This document shows positions 24,308 to 32,830 of a DNA stretch of 64,000 nucleotides, piece after piece (position 1 is the stretch's first letter; each line of letters starts with the position of its first letter). The notes under the pieces are model-generated. The model did no database searches. It saw nothing but the letters and a program-made list of their open reading frames with translations, and had not been told where the DNA came from. The stretch lies in NCBI RefSeq assembly GCF_007713735.2, contig NZ_VMNW02000041.1:1-64000 (forward strand), written 5' to 3'. Source of the stretch: Amycolatopsis acidicola (GTDB lineage Bacteria > Actinomycetota > Actinomycetes > Mycobacteriales > Pseudonocardiaceae). The translations under genes were made by a program, and so were the position numbers.

Positions 24308-25723
24308 ATGGACCGCATCACCCCGCGCAAGACCCGGATCGGCCTCGTGGCCGGCGGGCTGGGCGCGTACTGGCCGCAGTTCCCGGAGCTGCTGCCGCGG
24401 CTGCGGGCCTCGGCGCGGCGGGTCGCCGGGCGACTGTCCGGAATGGACTGTGAAGTGGTGGACGCCGGGTTCGTCTCCGACGCCGAGGAAGGCGCCGCGG
24501 CCGCGGAAAAGCTGCGGGTGGCCGACTGCGACCTGATCATCGGCTTCCTCACCACCTACCTCACGTCCAGCATGCTCGTGCCCATCGCGCGGCGCAGCGG
24601 CTCGCCGGTGCTGCTGATCAACCTGCAGCCGACCGAGGCGATGGACCACGAAACCTTCGACACCGGCGCCTGGCTGGCCTACTGCGGCGCCTGCCCGCTG
24701 CCGGAGATGGCGAACGCGTTCCGCCGCGCGGGCGTCGAATTCCGTTCCGTGTCGGGCTATCTCGAAGACGAGCGCGCCTGGGCGAAGATCGGCCGCTGGA
24801 TGTCCGCGGCCGGGGTGCGCGCGGCGCTGCGGCACGGCAGGCACGGGCTGCTCGGGCACCTGTACCCGGGCATGATGGACGTCTCGACCGACCCGACACT
24901 GGTCTCCGCGCAGCTCGGCGGGCACGTCGAGATCCTGGAGATCGACGACCTGCGCGTCCGCGTGGAGAAGGTCACCGACGCCGAGACGAAGGCACGGATG
25001 GCGCTCGCCCGCGAAGTGTTCACTGTGGACGATTCCGTCGTCGAAGAGGATTTCGCCTGGGGCGCCAAGGTTTCGGTCGCGCTGGACAGGCTGGTCGAGG
25101 ACTTCTCCCTCGACTCACTGGCCTACTACCACCGCGGGCTCGACGGTGAGCTGCACGAGCGGGTGGGCGCCGGGTTCATCCTCGGCGCGTCCCTGCTCAC
25201 CGCGCGCGGGATCCCGGCGGCGGGGGAGTACGAGCTGCGCAACTCCCTGGCCATGCTGATCATGGACCGGATCGGCGCCGGCGGTTCGTTCACCGAGCTG
25301 CAGGCGCTGAACTTCCACGACAACGTGGTCGAGATGGGCCACGACGGCCCGGCGCACCTGGCGATCAGCGCGCGGAAACCGTTGCTGCGCGGGCTCGGCG
25401 TGTACCACGGCAAACGCGGCTGGGGCGTGTCCGTGGAGTTCGACGTCAAGCACGGCCCGGTCACCCTGCTCGGGCTGGGACAGCTGCGGGACGGCACCTT
25501 CCGGCTCGTCGCCTCCGAGGGCGAGGTCGTGCCCGGCCCGCTGCTCAAGATCGGCAACACCACCTCGCGGGTCGACTTCGGCTGCGATCCCGGCGAGTGG
25601 ACCGACGCGTGGTCGGCCACCGGCGTGGACCACCACTGGGCGCTGGGCACCGGCCACCGCGCCGCGGAGCTGGCCGCGGTCGCGGATCTGCTCGGACTCG
25701 AACTCACCGTGGTGCGGGTGTGA
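24308..25723 (+). CDS. L-arabinose/L-fucose isomerase-family protein
   Basis: A 471-residue member of the AraA/FucI structural family, of the length of AraA (about 500). Visible elements are LVAGGLGAYWPQFPELLPRL at the N-terminus, HLYPGMMDVSTDPTLVSAQL, EEDFAWGAKVSVALDRLVED and the late NFHDNVVEMGHDGPAHLAIS, which carry the Glu/His metal-site region, and a C-terminal GTGHRAAELAAVADLLGLEL. Its role is unclear because rhaI already supplies a rhamnose isomerase; it may act on a related 6-deoxy sugar or pentose using the same kinase and aldolase. It lies 13 bp after rhaEW and overlaps rhaB by 1 bp. Confidence 0.8.
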   Translation: MDRITPRKTRIGLVAGGLGAYWPQFPELLPRLRASARRVAGRLSGMDCEVVDAGFVSDAEEGAAAAEKLRVADCDLIIGFLTTYLTSSMLVPIARRSGSPVLLINLQPTEAMDHETFDTGAWLAYCGACPLPEMANAFRRAGVEFRSVSGYLEDERAWAKIGRWMSAAGVRAALRHGRHGLLGHLYPGMMDVSTDPTLVSAQLGGHVEILEIDDLRVRVEKVTDAETKARMALAREVFTVDDSVVEEDFAWGAKVSVALDRLVEDFSLDSLAYYHRGLDGELHERVGAGFILGASLLTARGIPAAGEYELRNSLAMLIMDRIGAGGSFTELQALNFHDNVVEMGHDGPAHLAISARKPLLRGLGVYHGKRGWGVSVEFDVKHGPVTLLGLGQLRDGTFRLVASEGEVVPGPLLKIGNTTSRVDFGCDPGEWTDAWSATGVDHHWALGTGHRAAELAAVADLLGLELTVVRV

Positions 25724-27174
25724 TGAGGCTGGCCGCGGTCGATCTCGGCGCCTCCAGCGGGCGGGTGATGGCCGGCACGGTCGGGCCCGCGACGCTGGAG
25801 GTGGAGGAGGTCCGCCGGTTCACCAACGGCGGCGTCCGCGCCGGGAAGACCCTGTACTGGGACATCCTGGGTATTCACCGCGAGCTGCTCACCGGCCTGC
25901 AGGAAGCGGGCGCGGTCGAGGGGGTCGGCATCGACTCCTGGGCGGTCGACTACGGCCTGCTCGACCGCAATGGCGCGCTGCTCGGCAACCCGGTGAACTA
26001 CCGCGATTCCCGCACCGACGGCGTGCTCGAACGGGTCGTGCAAACCGTGCCCGAGCGGGAGCTGTTCGAGATCACCGGTCTGCAGCAGCTGCCGTTCAAC
26101 ACGCTATACCAGCTGGTGTCCGAAAAGGACCGGCTCGCCGCCGCGGACCGGATGCTGCTGATCCCGGATCTGCTGGCGTACTGGCTGACCGGTGAGATCG
26201 GCGCCGAGCGCACCAACGCCTCCACCACGCAGCTCTACGACGTGCGCGCGCGGACGTGGGCGCCGGAGCTGGCCGCGCGTGTCGGTATCCCGGCGCGATT
26301 GCTGCCGCCGCTGCGGGAGCCGGGGGAGCGGATCGGCACGCTGCTGCCGGAGCCGGCCGCCGAGCTGGCGCTGCCCGAGCTGCCGGTGATCGCGGTCGGC
26401 TCGCACGACACGGCGTCGGCGGTCGTCGCGGTGCCCGCCGAGCCCGGCGCGAACTTCGCCTACATCTCCTCCGGCACGTGGTCGCTCGTCGGCCTGGAGC
26501 TGGACGAGCCCGAGCTGAGCGAGGCCGCGCGAGCCGCGAACTTCACCAACGAAGGCGGCGTCGACCGCAGGATCCGCTTCCTGCGCAACGTGATGGGCCT
26601 GTGGGTGCTCAGCGAAACCCTGCGGCTGTGGAACGCGCGTGGCGAGCGGATCGACGTGGCCACCGCGCTGGCCGAGGCCGCCGAGGCGCCGCCGCTGGCG
26701 GCGGTCGTGGACATCGACGCCCCGGCTTTCCTCCCCCCGGGTGATATGCCGGAACGGATCGTGGCCGCCTGCCGCGAGACCGGGCAGCGCCCGCCCGCGA
26801 ACCGGGCCGCGATGGTCCGCTGCATCATCGACAGCCTCGCACTGGCGTACCGGCGCACCGTGCGCCAGGCCGCCGAGATATCGGGCCGTCCGGTCGACAT
26901 CGTGCACATCGTCGGCGGCGGGGCGCGCAACGAACTACTGTGCCGGCTGACCGCCGAGGCGTGCGGAGCGCCGGTGCTCGCGGGCCCGGTCGAAGCCGCC
27001 GCGCTGGGCAACATCCTGGTGCAGGCGCGTACCCTGGGCGCGGATCTTCCGGACCTCGCGGCCATGCGGGCGCTGATCCGGGAGACCCACGCGCTGCGGC
27101 GGTACGAGCCTTCGGGGCGGGAAAACGAGTGGGCGGCCGCGGAAGGCCGGTTGACGGCGGGGTGTGTGGCGTGA
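25723..27174 (+). CDS. rhaB: Rhamnulokinase
   Basis: A 483-residue FGGY-family carbohydrate kinase. N-terminal ATPase-fold motif AAVDLGASSGRVMAG, substrate-region GIDSWAVDYGLLDRNG, mid motif AYISSGTWSLVGLELDEPEL (phosphate/adenosine region), and the second nucleotide element IVHIVGGGARNELLCRLTAE match rhamnulokinases. It phosphorylates L-rhamnulose at O1. ATG at 25723 shares one base with the upstream TGA; its own TGA overlaps the lutA GTG, tying lactate oxidation genes to the sugar pathway. Confidence 0.92.
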   Translation: MRLAAVDLGASSGRVMAGTVGPATLEVEEVRRFTNGGVRAGKTLYWDILGIHRELLTGLQEAGAVEGVGIDSWAVDYGLLDRNGALLGNPVNYRDSRTDGVLERVVQTVPERELFEITGLQQLPFNTLYQLVSEKDRLAAADRMLLIPDLLAYWLTGEIGAERTNASTTQLYDVRARTWAPELAARVGIPARLLPPLREPGERIGTLLPEPAAELALPELPVIAVGSHDTASAVVAVPAEPGANFAYISSGTWSLVGLELDEPELSEAARAANFTNEGGVDRRIRFLRNVMGLWVLSETLRLWNARGERIDVATALAEAAEAPPLAAVVDIDAPAFLPPGDMPERIVAACRETGQRPPANRAAMVRCIIDSLALAYRRTVRQAAEISGRPVDIVHIVGGGARNELLCRLTAEACGAPVLAGPVEAAALGNILVQARTLGADLPDLAAMRALIRETHALRRYEPSGRENEWAAAEGRLTAGCVA

Positions 27175-27896
27175 AGGTCGCGGTACTGGTCACCTGTATC
27201 AACGACGCGATGTTCCCGGACACCGGGAAATCGGTGTTCCGGCTGCTGTCGCGGCTCGGCGTGGAGGCGGATTTCCCGCAAGGGCAGACCTGTTGTGCCC
27301 AGCCGATGGTCAACACCGGCTACTTCGACGAGGCCGTGCCCGTGGTGCGCGCGTTCACGGACGCCTTCGCGGGGTACGACGCGATTGTCACGCCATCGGG
27401 TTCGTGCGCGGGGTCGGTGCGTCACCAGCACCCGATCATCGCGCGCCGCGCGAAGGACGAGCGGCTCGCCGAGGGCGCGCCCAAGGTGTACGAGCTGAGC
27501 GAGTTCCTGGTGGACGTGCTCGGCGTGACCGACGTCGGCGCGTACTTCCCGCATCGCGTCACGTACCACCCGACGTGCCATTCGCTGCGGATGCTGCGCG
27601 TGGGGGACAAGCCGTTGCAACTGCTGAAAGCCGTGCGCGGGCTGGATTTGCGGGAGCTGCCCGCCGCGCGGGAGTGCTGCGGGTTCGGTGGCACGTTCGC
27701 GATGAAGAACGCCGAGACGTCCACGGCGATGGGCGCGGACAAGGCGCGGCACGTGCGCGAGACCGGGGCCGAGGTGCTGGTGGCGGGTGACAACTCCTGC
27801 CTGCTGCACATCGGCGGGATGCTGTCCCGCGAACGCAGCGGGGTCCGGGTGCTGCATTTGGCCGATGTGCTGGCTTCGACCGAGGAGGACGCGTGA
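27171..27896 (+). CDS. lutA: L-lactate utilisation protein, CCG-domain subunit
   Basis: A 241-residue protein with two cysteine-rich CCG domains: QTCCAQPMVNTGYFDEA and SGSCAGSVRHQHP in the first, TYHPTCHSLRMLRVGD and ARECCGFGGTFAMKNAETS in the second. LutA (LldE) works with LutB and LutC to oxidise L-lactate to pyruvate in the cytoplasm, probably with Fe-S electron transfer to a quinone or other carrier. GTG start overlapping rhaB by 4 bp; GTGA overlap with lutB. Position behind the rhamnose genes fits a role in using lactate made from lactaldehyde. Confidence 0.9.
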   Translation: MKVAVLVTCINDAMFPDTGKSVFRLLSRLGVEADFPQGQTCCAQPMVNTGYFDEAVPVVRAFTDAFAGYDAIVTPSGSCAGSVRHQHPIIARRAKDERLAEGAPKVYELSEFLVDVLGVTDVGAYFPHRVTYHPTCHSLRMLRVGDKPLQLLKAVRGLDLRELPAARECCGFGGTFAMKNAETSTAMGADKARHVRETGAEVLVAGDNSCLLHIGGMLSRERSGVRVLHLADVLASTEEDA

Positions 27897-29365
27897 CCGC
27901 CACTTTCGTCGGTATGCCCGCGTTTCCGGAGGCGGCCCGGGGAGCGCTGGCGGATTCGCAGCTGCGCCGCAACCTCGCGCACGCCACCGGCACGATCCGC
28001 GCCAAGCGCGCCGCGGTCGTCGGCGAGGTGGACGAGTGGGAGGAGCTGCGCCTGGCCGGGGAGGCGATCAAGGACAACGTCCTGCACCGCCTCGACGAGC
28101 ACCTGCTCACCCTCGAAACGGCGTTGCAAGAACGCGGCGCCGTCGTGCACTGGGCGCGGGACGCGGCCGAGGCGTGCGAGATCGTCGCGAAGATCGCGAA
28201 GCGGCACGAGGTCGACGAAGTGGTCAAGGTGAAATCCATGGCCACCCAGGAGATCGGGCTCAATGAAGCGCTCGCCGAGCACGGCGTCACGGCGTGGGAG
28301 ACCGACCTGGCGGAGCTGATCGTGCAGCTCGGCGACGACCTGCCCAGCCACATCCTGGTGCCCGCGATCCACCGCAACCGCGCGGAAATCCGTGAGATCT
28401 TCCGCGCCAAAATGGCCGCCGCGGGCCGCCCGGCGCCGGAGAACCTGTCCGACGAGCCCGCCGAACTGGCCGGGGCCGCGCGGCTGCACCTGCGCGAGAA
28501 GTTCCTGCGCGCTCGCATGGCGATCTCGGGGGCGAACTTCGCGGTCGCCGAGAGCGGCACGCTCGTGGTGGTCGAGTCCGAGGGCAACGGGCGGATGTGC
28601 CTGACTCTGCCCGAGGTGCTGGTGTCCGTGGTCGGGATCGAAAAGATCGTGCCGACGTGGGCGGATCTGGACGTGTTCCTGCAGTTGCTGCCGCGCTCCA
28701 GCACGGGGGAGCGGATGAATCCCTACACCTCGACGTGGTCGGGGAGCACGCCCGGCGACGGTCCACAAGAGACACACGTGGTGCTGCTGGACAACGGCCG
28801 CACCCGCGCCCTCGCCGACGAGGTCGGCCGTCAGGCGCTGCGCTGCATCCGGTGTTCGGCCTGTTTGAACGTGTGCCCGGTGTACGAGCGCACGGGCGGG
28901 CACGCCTACGGTTCGGTTTACCCCGGCCCGATCGGCGCGATCCTGAACCCGCTGCTCAAGGGTGTCGGAGTGGACGAGCAGACCGACTCGCTGCCTTATG
29001 CCTCAAGCCTTTGCGGCGCGTGCTTCGACGCCTGCCCGGTGCGGATCGACATCCCCGAGGTGCTCGTGCACCTGCGCTCGAAAGTCGTCGACGCGCATCG
29101 TGCCGGGCCGCCGAAACCCGAGGCGCTGGCGATGAAATCCGCGTCGTGGATGTTCGCCGACGCGCGCCGGCTGAGCTTCGCCGAGCGCGGTCTGGGTGTG
29201 GCGAACAAGGTGCTCACCCGCTTCGGGCGCCGTGTGCTGCCGGGTGGGCGGCGGGCGCTCGGCCGGCTGCCGTGGCCGGGTTCGTTGTGGACCAACGCGC
29301 GTGACATGCCGGCGCCGCCGGTGGAGTCGTTCCGTGCGTGGTGGCGCAAGGGAGGCCGGAAATGA
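27893..29365 (+). CDS. lutB: L-lactate utilisation protein, 4Fe-4S subunit
   Basis: A 490-residue LutB (LldF). The N-terminal LUD domain (ALADSQLRRNLAHATGTIRA; VKVKSMATQEIGLNEAL; ISGANFAVAESGTLVVVESE) is followed by a ferredoxin-like twin 4Fe-4S segment: CIRCSACLNVCPVYERTGGH near residue 320 and SSLCGACFDACPVRIDIPEV near residue 370. It passes electrons during lactate oxidation. Overlaps lutA and lutC by 4 bp each. Confidence 0.92.
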   Translation: MTATFVGMPAFPEAARGALADSQLRRNLAHATGTIRAKRAAVVGEVDEWEELRLAGEAIKDNVLHRLDEHLLTLETALQERGAVVHWARDAAEACEIVAKIAKRHEVDEVVKVKSMATQEIGLNEALAEHGVTAWETDLAELIVQLGDDLPSHILVPAIHRNRAEIREIFRAKMAAAGRPAPENLSDEPAELAGAARLHLREKFLRARMAISGANFAVAESGTLVVVESEGNGRMCLTLPEVLVSVVGIEKIVPTWADLDVFLQLLPRSSTGERMNPYTSTWSGSTPGDGPQETHVVLLDNGRTRALADEVGRQALRCIRCSACLNVCPVYERTGGHAYGSVYPGPIGAILNPLLKGVGVDEQTDSLPYASSLCGACFDACPVRIDIPEVLVHLRSKVVDAHRAGPPKPEALAMKSASWMFADARRLSFAERGLGVANKVLTRFGRRVLPGGRRALGRLPWPGSLWTNARDMPAPPVESFRAWWRKGGRK

Positions 29366-29937
29366 GTGCCCGTGACGAAATCCTCGCCGCCGTGCGGGGC
29401 GCGCTGCACGGCGCCGACCGCACGGAACGGCCTGTCCCGCGTGGATACCGTTCCGTGGCGGCGTCGAACGTGGTCGACCTGTTCGCCGAACGCGTCGTGG
29501 ACTACCGCGCGGACCTGACCCGCTGCGGCCGCGACGAACTGCCCGGCGTGATCAGCAAGGCGCTCGGGCCTGCGCGGAAAGTGCTGGTACCACAAGGCTT
29601 TCCGGTGGACATCGAGGGCGTGCCGGACGCCCCGGACCTCGACGACTACGACGCCGTCGTCACCACCGCGGCGCTCGGCATCGCCACCACCGGCACGATC
29701 GTGCTCGACCACGGCGAAGGCCAGGGCCGCCGCGCGCTGACCCTGGTGCCGGACAAGCACGTGTGCGTGCTGAGCGAGGACCAGATCGTGCCCGGGGTCC
29801 CGCAGGCCATCGCGCGCCTGGACCCGGCCCGGCCGCAGACGTGGATCAGCGGGCCCAGCGCCACCAGCGACATCGAACTGGACCGGGTCGAGGGCGTCCA
29901 CGGCCCGCGCGCCCTGCACGTGATCGTCGTGCCGTGA
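29362..29937 (+). CDS. lutC: L-lactate utilisation protein, LUD-domain subunit
   Basis: A 191-residue LutC (LldG): LUD domain with DYDAVVTTAALGIATTGTIV, LDHGEGQGRRALTLVPDKHV and the C-terminal WISGPSATSDIELDRVEGVH-GPR element that marks this family. It completes the lactate dehydrogenase complex. ATG at 29362 behind GGGAGG, overlapping the lutB stop. The GAGG after its stop serves the small HTH gene 10 bp on. Confidence 0.92.
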   Translation: MSARDEILAAVRGALHGADRTERPVPRGYRSVAASNVVDLFAERVVDYRADLTRCGRDELPGVISKALGPARKVLVPQGFPVDIEGVPDAPDLDDYDAVVTTAALGIATTGTIVLDHGEGQGRRALTLVPDKHVCVLSEDQIVPGVPQAIARLDPARPQTWISGPSATSDIELDRVEGVHGPRALHVIVVP

Positions 29938-29947
29938 GGAGGCTTCG

Positions 29948-30145
29948 GTGACCGCGGCCCTCGAGCAAGAGGACATCGCACTCCTGGAGCTGCTGGCGGA
30001 AGGACTCCCGCTGGACGCCATCGCCCGGCGGCTCGCCCTTTCCGACCGCACCGTGCGCCGCCGCCTACGGGCGATCTGCGACCGGCTCGGGCTGGGCGCG
30101 CCCATTCAGGCCGTGGTGTGGGCTGCCCGGCGAGGACTGCTTTGA
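29948..30145 (+). CDS. Small LuxR-type (GerE) HTH protein
   Basis: A 65-residue protein that is little more than a LuxR/GerE-type helix-turn-helix: LLELLAEGLPLDAIARRLAL, SDRTVRRRLRAICDRLGLGA, then AVVWAARRGLL. There is no receiver or sensor domain. A GTG start follows TGAGGAGG, 10 bp after lutC, so it is probably the last gene of the rhamnose-lactate operon. It may modulate the operon or bind DNA elsewhere; function unknown. Confidence 0.72.
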   Translation: MTAALEQEDIALLELLAEGLPLDAIARRLALSDRTVRRRLRAICDRLGLGAPIQAVVWAARRGLL

Positions 30146-30199
30146 GATTGTTCGGTTCGATTTGAGACAGCAACGGACGCGCGTAGCGCGCGCTGTGTG

Positions 30200-30323
30200 C
30201 ACCCCTCCGCCGCCCCGATCTTTTAGTGTTCGCGATCTTGCCGCCGCGTCAAGGCGGGAAAGATGCCTTGACCCAGCGTCAAGATCGCAAGAGACGGCTG
30301 GGGATCGGGGCGGTGGAGGGGTG
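30200..30323. other. Triple-nested palindrome, 124 bp, noncoding
   Basis: Three sets of arms nest within one another. Outer: CACCCCTCCGCCGCCCCGAT (from 30200, 21 bases to 30220) with 30303-30323, one mismatch. Middle: GCGATCTTG (30232-30240) with CAAGATCGC (30280-30288), perfect. Inner: GTCAAGGC (30248-30255) with GCCTTGAC (30265-30272), perfect, loop GGGAAAGAT. The element lies between the small HTH gene and a convergent membrane-protein gene, and no credible ORF crosses it. It could be a strong bidirectional terminator, a structured RNA or a non-autonomous mobile repeat. Confidence 0.75.
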
Positions 30324-30328
30324 TGGTC

Positions 30329-30364
30329 GGTGGGACGGCTCGCTTCGCGTTGCCGGGTTGCGTT
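30329..30364. repeat. Dispersed copy of the window-start repeat
   Basis: The sequence GCTCGCTTCGCGTTGCCGGG with its GGTGGGACG lead-in matches the units at 2-137 except for a few bases, and is preceded by TGGTCGG as in the third unit there (93-97). It directly follows the nested palindrome. Two sites 30 kb apart in intergenic DNA indicate a genome-wide interspersed repeat. Confidence 0.75.
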
Positions 30365-30432
30365 GGTGTGCAAGGGAGAAGCCGCCACAACCCTCACCGG
30401 TCGCCTTCCGGCGCGGGGCGGGCGCCCTGCCA

Positions 30433-30738
30433 CTACAACTCGCGCCGGCCGTTCTCCATCCTCAGCTGCGCGACGCCCTTGTCCAGGTCCACCCGGGAGC
30501 GCGGCGGGGCGCCTTGCGCGTCCTCCTCGCGGAGCATTTCCACGGCGTCCCGGTGGTCGAGTTCCATCCGCTTCGTCCCGTAGAACATCGCGGTGACCTC
30601 GTTGATGTACGTGGCCGTGATCGGCGTGCCCCTGCGCTTGCGGCGTTTGTGCCGCGCTAGTTCGAACAGGCCGACGGCCACCACCGCGAGCATCCCGCCC
30701 GGAATGCTCCACTCGAGGATCGACACCACCACGCTCAC
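30433..30738 (-). CDS. Small membrane protein, DUF6191-like
   Basis: A 101-residue protein with one N-terminal helix (VSILEWSIPGGMLAVVAVGL), a basic stop-transfer (RHKRRKRRGT) and a cytoplasmic tail with NEVTAMFYGTKRMELDHRDA, a sequence I associate with DUF6191 of actinobacteria (FYGTKRxEL). Function unknown. GTG start overlaps the stop of the SGNH hydrolase gene by 4 bp (GTGA), so it is cotranscribed with it. Confidence 0.7.
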   Translation of the reverse strand: MSVVVSILEWSIPGGMLAVVAVGLFELARHKRRKRRGTPITATYINEVTAMFYGTKRMELDHRDAVEMLREEDAQGAPPRSRVDLDKGVAQLRMENGRREL

Positions 30739-31733
30739 CCCACGACCGGAGCCACCGCGGGGTTCCGCGGCAGGTGGGCACCGAGCAGGGGAGTGAGCCG
30801 CTCCGCCATCAAGCGGTAGCCCTCGGCATTCGGGTGCAGGCCGTCTTCCAGCAGGTGCGTTTCGTCGGACGTGAGCACCGTCCGCCCGTCGATCAGCGGC
30901 AGCCCGAGCGTTTCCGCGGCCTCCGCGAGCAGTTCCCGCACCTGGGGCATCGTCAGCCCGGCCGTGTTCGCCAGCGTTTCGCCGTCCGGGTCGAAGATCG
31001 GGGTCTGCAGCACGATCGGGGTCTCGGGATGCCCGTCACGAATCGTCGCGACGAAACCCGCGATCGCGGGCACCAGGGAGCGGCCGGTGAAGCTCGCGCG
31101 GCGGTGGATGTTGATGCCAAGGCACAGGCTGATCAGCCCGGCCGGGCTGTCCCGGACGAACCGCGCCACCAGCGGATCCAGATGACACTGCCCGGCGAAC
31201 CCCAGGCACCGCAGATCCCAGCCGTTCGCGCGCGCCACGAGCGCGGGCCACGTCGTGCTCGGGCCCGCCGCCTGGGCACACTGCGTGATCGAGCTGCCGT
31301 AAGCGATCCAGCGCGGACGCGGCCCGCCGGCCTCGACGTGCGTGCCCTCCAACCGGACCGGCCCGATGCGGCTGGAGCCGAACTGCGGGAGCCACACCTC
31401 CAGCCTTGCGCCCGGCCGCAACCCCTCGGCGGCGAACACCCCGGCGCCCCTGATCACCTTGCGCGCCACCGGTTCCCCGTCCGCCAGCAGCTCGACCGGC
31501 GCGGGCGGGCGACTGTCCACAGGGGACACTTCCACCGGCCATTCCAGCGCGGTGGCGTCGGTGACGAGATCGAGCCGCACCCCCGCGGACGTCCGGACCG
31601 GCGGCAGCAGCTCCGGGTGGATCATCGAGTGGTCGGCGGGCAACCGGTAAGGCTGCCACCACCCGCCCTCCCGCACCAGTTCCGCGTGCCCGCGCAGGCC
31701 GAGCCGGGGATCATCCGGCAGCAGTTCGATCAC
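30735..31733 (-). CDS. SGNH/GDSL-family hydrolase
   Basis: A 332-residue esterase-type protein. Residues about 1-135 look like a beta-sandwich accessory domain; the SGNH domain follows, with the nucleophile in WIAYGSSITQCA (Ser near residue 147), block III as SLCLGINIHRR, and the catalytic Asp/His in LEDGLHPNAEGYRLMAERL near residue 300. It probably deacylates a carbohydrate or small ester; no signal peptide is visible. The start is unsure: GTG at 31733 is used, but GTG at 31756, overlapping the LLM gene, is possible. Likely operon with its two neighbours. Confidence 0.82.
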   Translation of the reverse strand: MIELLPDDPRLGLRGHAELVREGGWWQPYRLPADHSMIHPELLPPVRTSAGVRLDLVTDATALEWPVEVSPVDSRPPAPVELLADGEPVARKVIRGAGVFAAEGLRPGARLEVWLPQFGSSRIGPVRLEGTHVEAGGPRPRWIAYGSSITQCAQAAGPSTTWPALVARANGWDLRCLGFAGQCHLDPLVARFVRDSPAGLISLCLGINIHRRASFTGRSLVPAIAGFVATIRDGHPETPIVLQTPIFDPDGETLANTAGLTMPQVRELLAEAAETLGLPLIDGRTVLTSDETHLLEDGLHPNAEGYRLMAERLTPLLGAHLPRNPAVAPVVG

Positions 31734-31744
31734 ACGACCGGAGT

Positions 31745-32758
31745 TTAGCCGCGCCACCCCAGCGCCGGGCCGAGTTTCGTGGCGATGTCGGTGAGGATCT
31801 GCACGTAGTCCTCGTGCTCGAAGGTGAACGGCAGCGCGAACGCGACCTCGTCGATCTCCTGGAAGGCCACGTGCGCGTACAATTGCTCCGCGATCTCCGC
31901 CGACGTGCCGATCACGTCCTTGGCGAACAACAACCGCGCCGGTCCCTGCGGCTCCGCCGTGCGTGGAGTCCGCTTCGCGACGTATGCCTCGTACTTCGCG
32001 CGCTGCGCCGGGGTGGCGCTGTCGGTCGGGATCACGACGAGCCCCTGCGAAACCCGGGCCCGGTCGCCGTCGGGGTGGTGGGCGCGGAAGGCCCGCACGT
32101 GCGACAGCTGGATCTCCGCGAAATCGGTGCTCTCGCCGGCCTTGACCACGCTGCTGGTCAGGAAGTTCATCCCGTGCTCGCCCGCCCACTGCGCCGAACG
32201 CAGGCTCCCGCCCCCGTACCACAGGCGCCGCCCGAGCCCGGGGGAGTGGGGCTGCACCCGGTCCGAGAACACCTCGAACCCTTCGGTGCCGCTGAAGTCC
32301 GTCACCGGCTGACCCCGCACCGCGTCCACGAACCGGCGCATCCGCTCGTAGCTGAAATCCTCGACGTCGGCCGTGTCCGGATAGAGCGCTTCCTTGAGCC
32401 GTTCGTAGTGCATCGGCGGCCCAACCGACAGGCCGGGATTGAGGCGCCCGCCCGAGAGGATGTCGACCGTCGCGAGGTCTTCGGCCAGGCGCAGCGGGTT
32501 TTCCCAGCCGAGCGGGATCACCGCCGTGCCCAGCTCGATGCGGCTCGTGCGCTGTGACGCGGCCGCGAGCACCGCGACGGGCGACGAGATCCCGTACTGA
32601 AGGTGCCGGTGGCGCACCCAAGCGCTGTCGAACCCCAGCTCCTCGCCGAGCCGGATGATCTCCAGCGTCGACTCGTGGCCCGGCAGGGGATCGTCCCCGT
32701 CGAACAGCCCGATGGTGAGGAAACCCAGTTTCCGCAACGGTTCCGAAGCGCGTGGCAC
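31745..32758 (-). CDS. LLM-class flavin-dependent oxidoreductase
   Basis: A 337-residue luciferase-like TIM barrel: KLGFLTIGLFDGDDPLPGHE at the N-terminus, EELGFDSAWVRHRHLQYG, RIELGTAVIPLGWENPLRLA, DILSGGRLNPGLSVG, and LWYGGGSLRSAQWAGEHGMN for flavin contacts. Members use FMN or F420; actinobacteria have many and the substrate cannot be named. GTG start behind AAAGGGGGG. It heads an apparent operon with the SGNH hydrolase and the DUF6191-like gene, divergent from the cobalamin-binding-type gene. Confidence 0.86.
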   Translation of the reverse strand: MPRASEPLRKLGFLTIGLFDGDDPLPGHESTLEIIRLGEELGFDSAWVRHRHLQYGISSPVAVLAAASQRTSRIELGTAVIPLGWENPLRLAEDLATVDILSGGRLNPGLSVGPPMHYERLKEALYPDTADVEDFSYERMRRFVDAVRGQPVTDFSGTEGFEVFSDRVQPHSPGLGRRLWYGGGSLRSAQWAGEHGMNFLTSSVVKAGESTDFAEIQLSHVRAFRAHHPDGDRARVSQGLVVIPTDSATPAQRAKYEAYVAKRTPRTAEPQGPARLLFAKDVIGTSAEIAEQLYAHVAFQEIDEVAFALPFTFEHEDYVQILTDIATKLGPALGWRG

Positions 32759-32830
32759 CGCGCCCCCCTTTCGTCCCCTCCGATTCTGTCACCGGCCGGG
32801 CGGGAGTTCACCACGTGAGACACTGGCGGC

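Noticed and set aside
22201-24555. 784-codon minus-strand ORF opposite rhaEW
   Set aside because: Low-complexity shadow in high-GC DNA; rhaEW motifs on the plus strand are decisive.
30162-30596. Short ORFs through the palindrome/repeat region
   Set aside because: They translate the repeat itself and have no start signal or conserved pattern.
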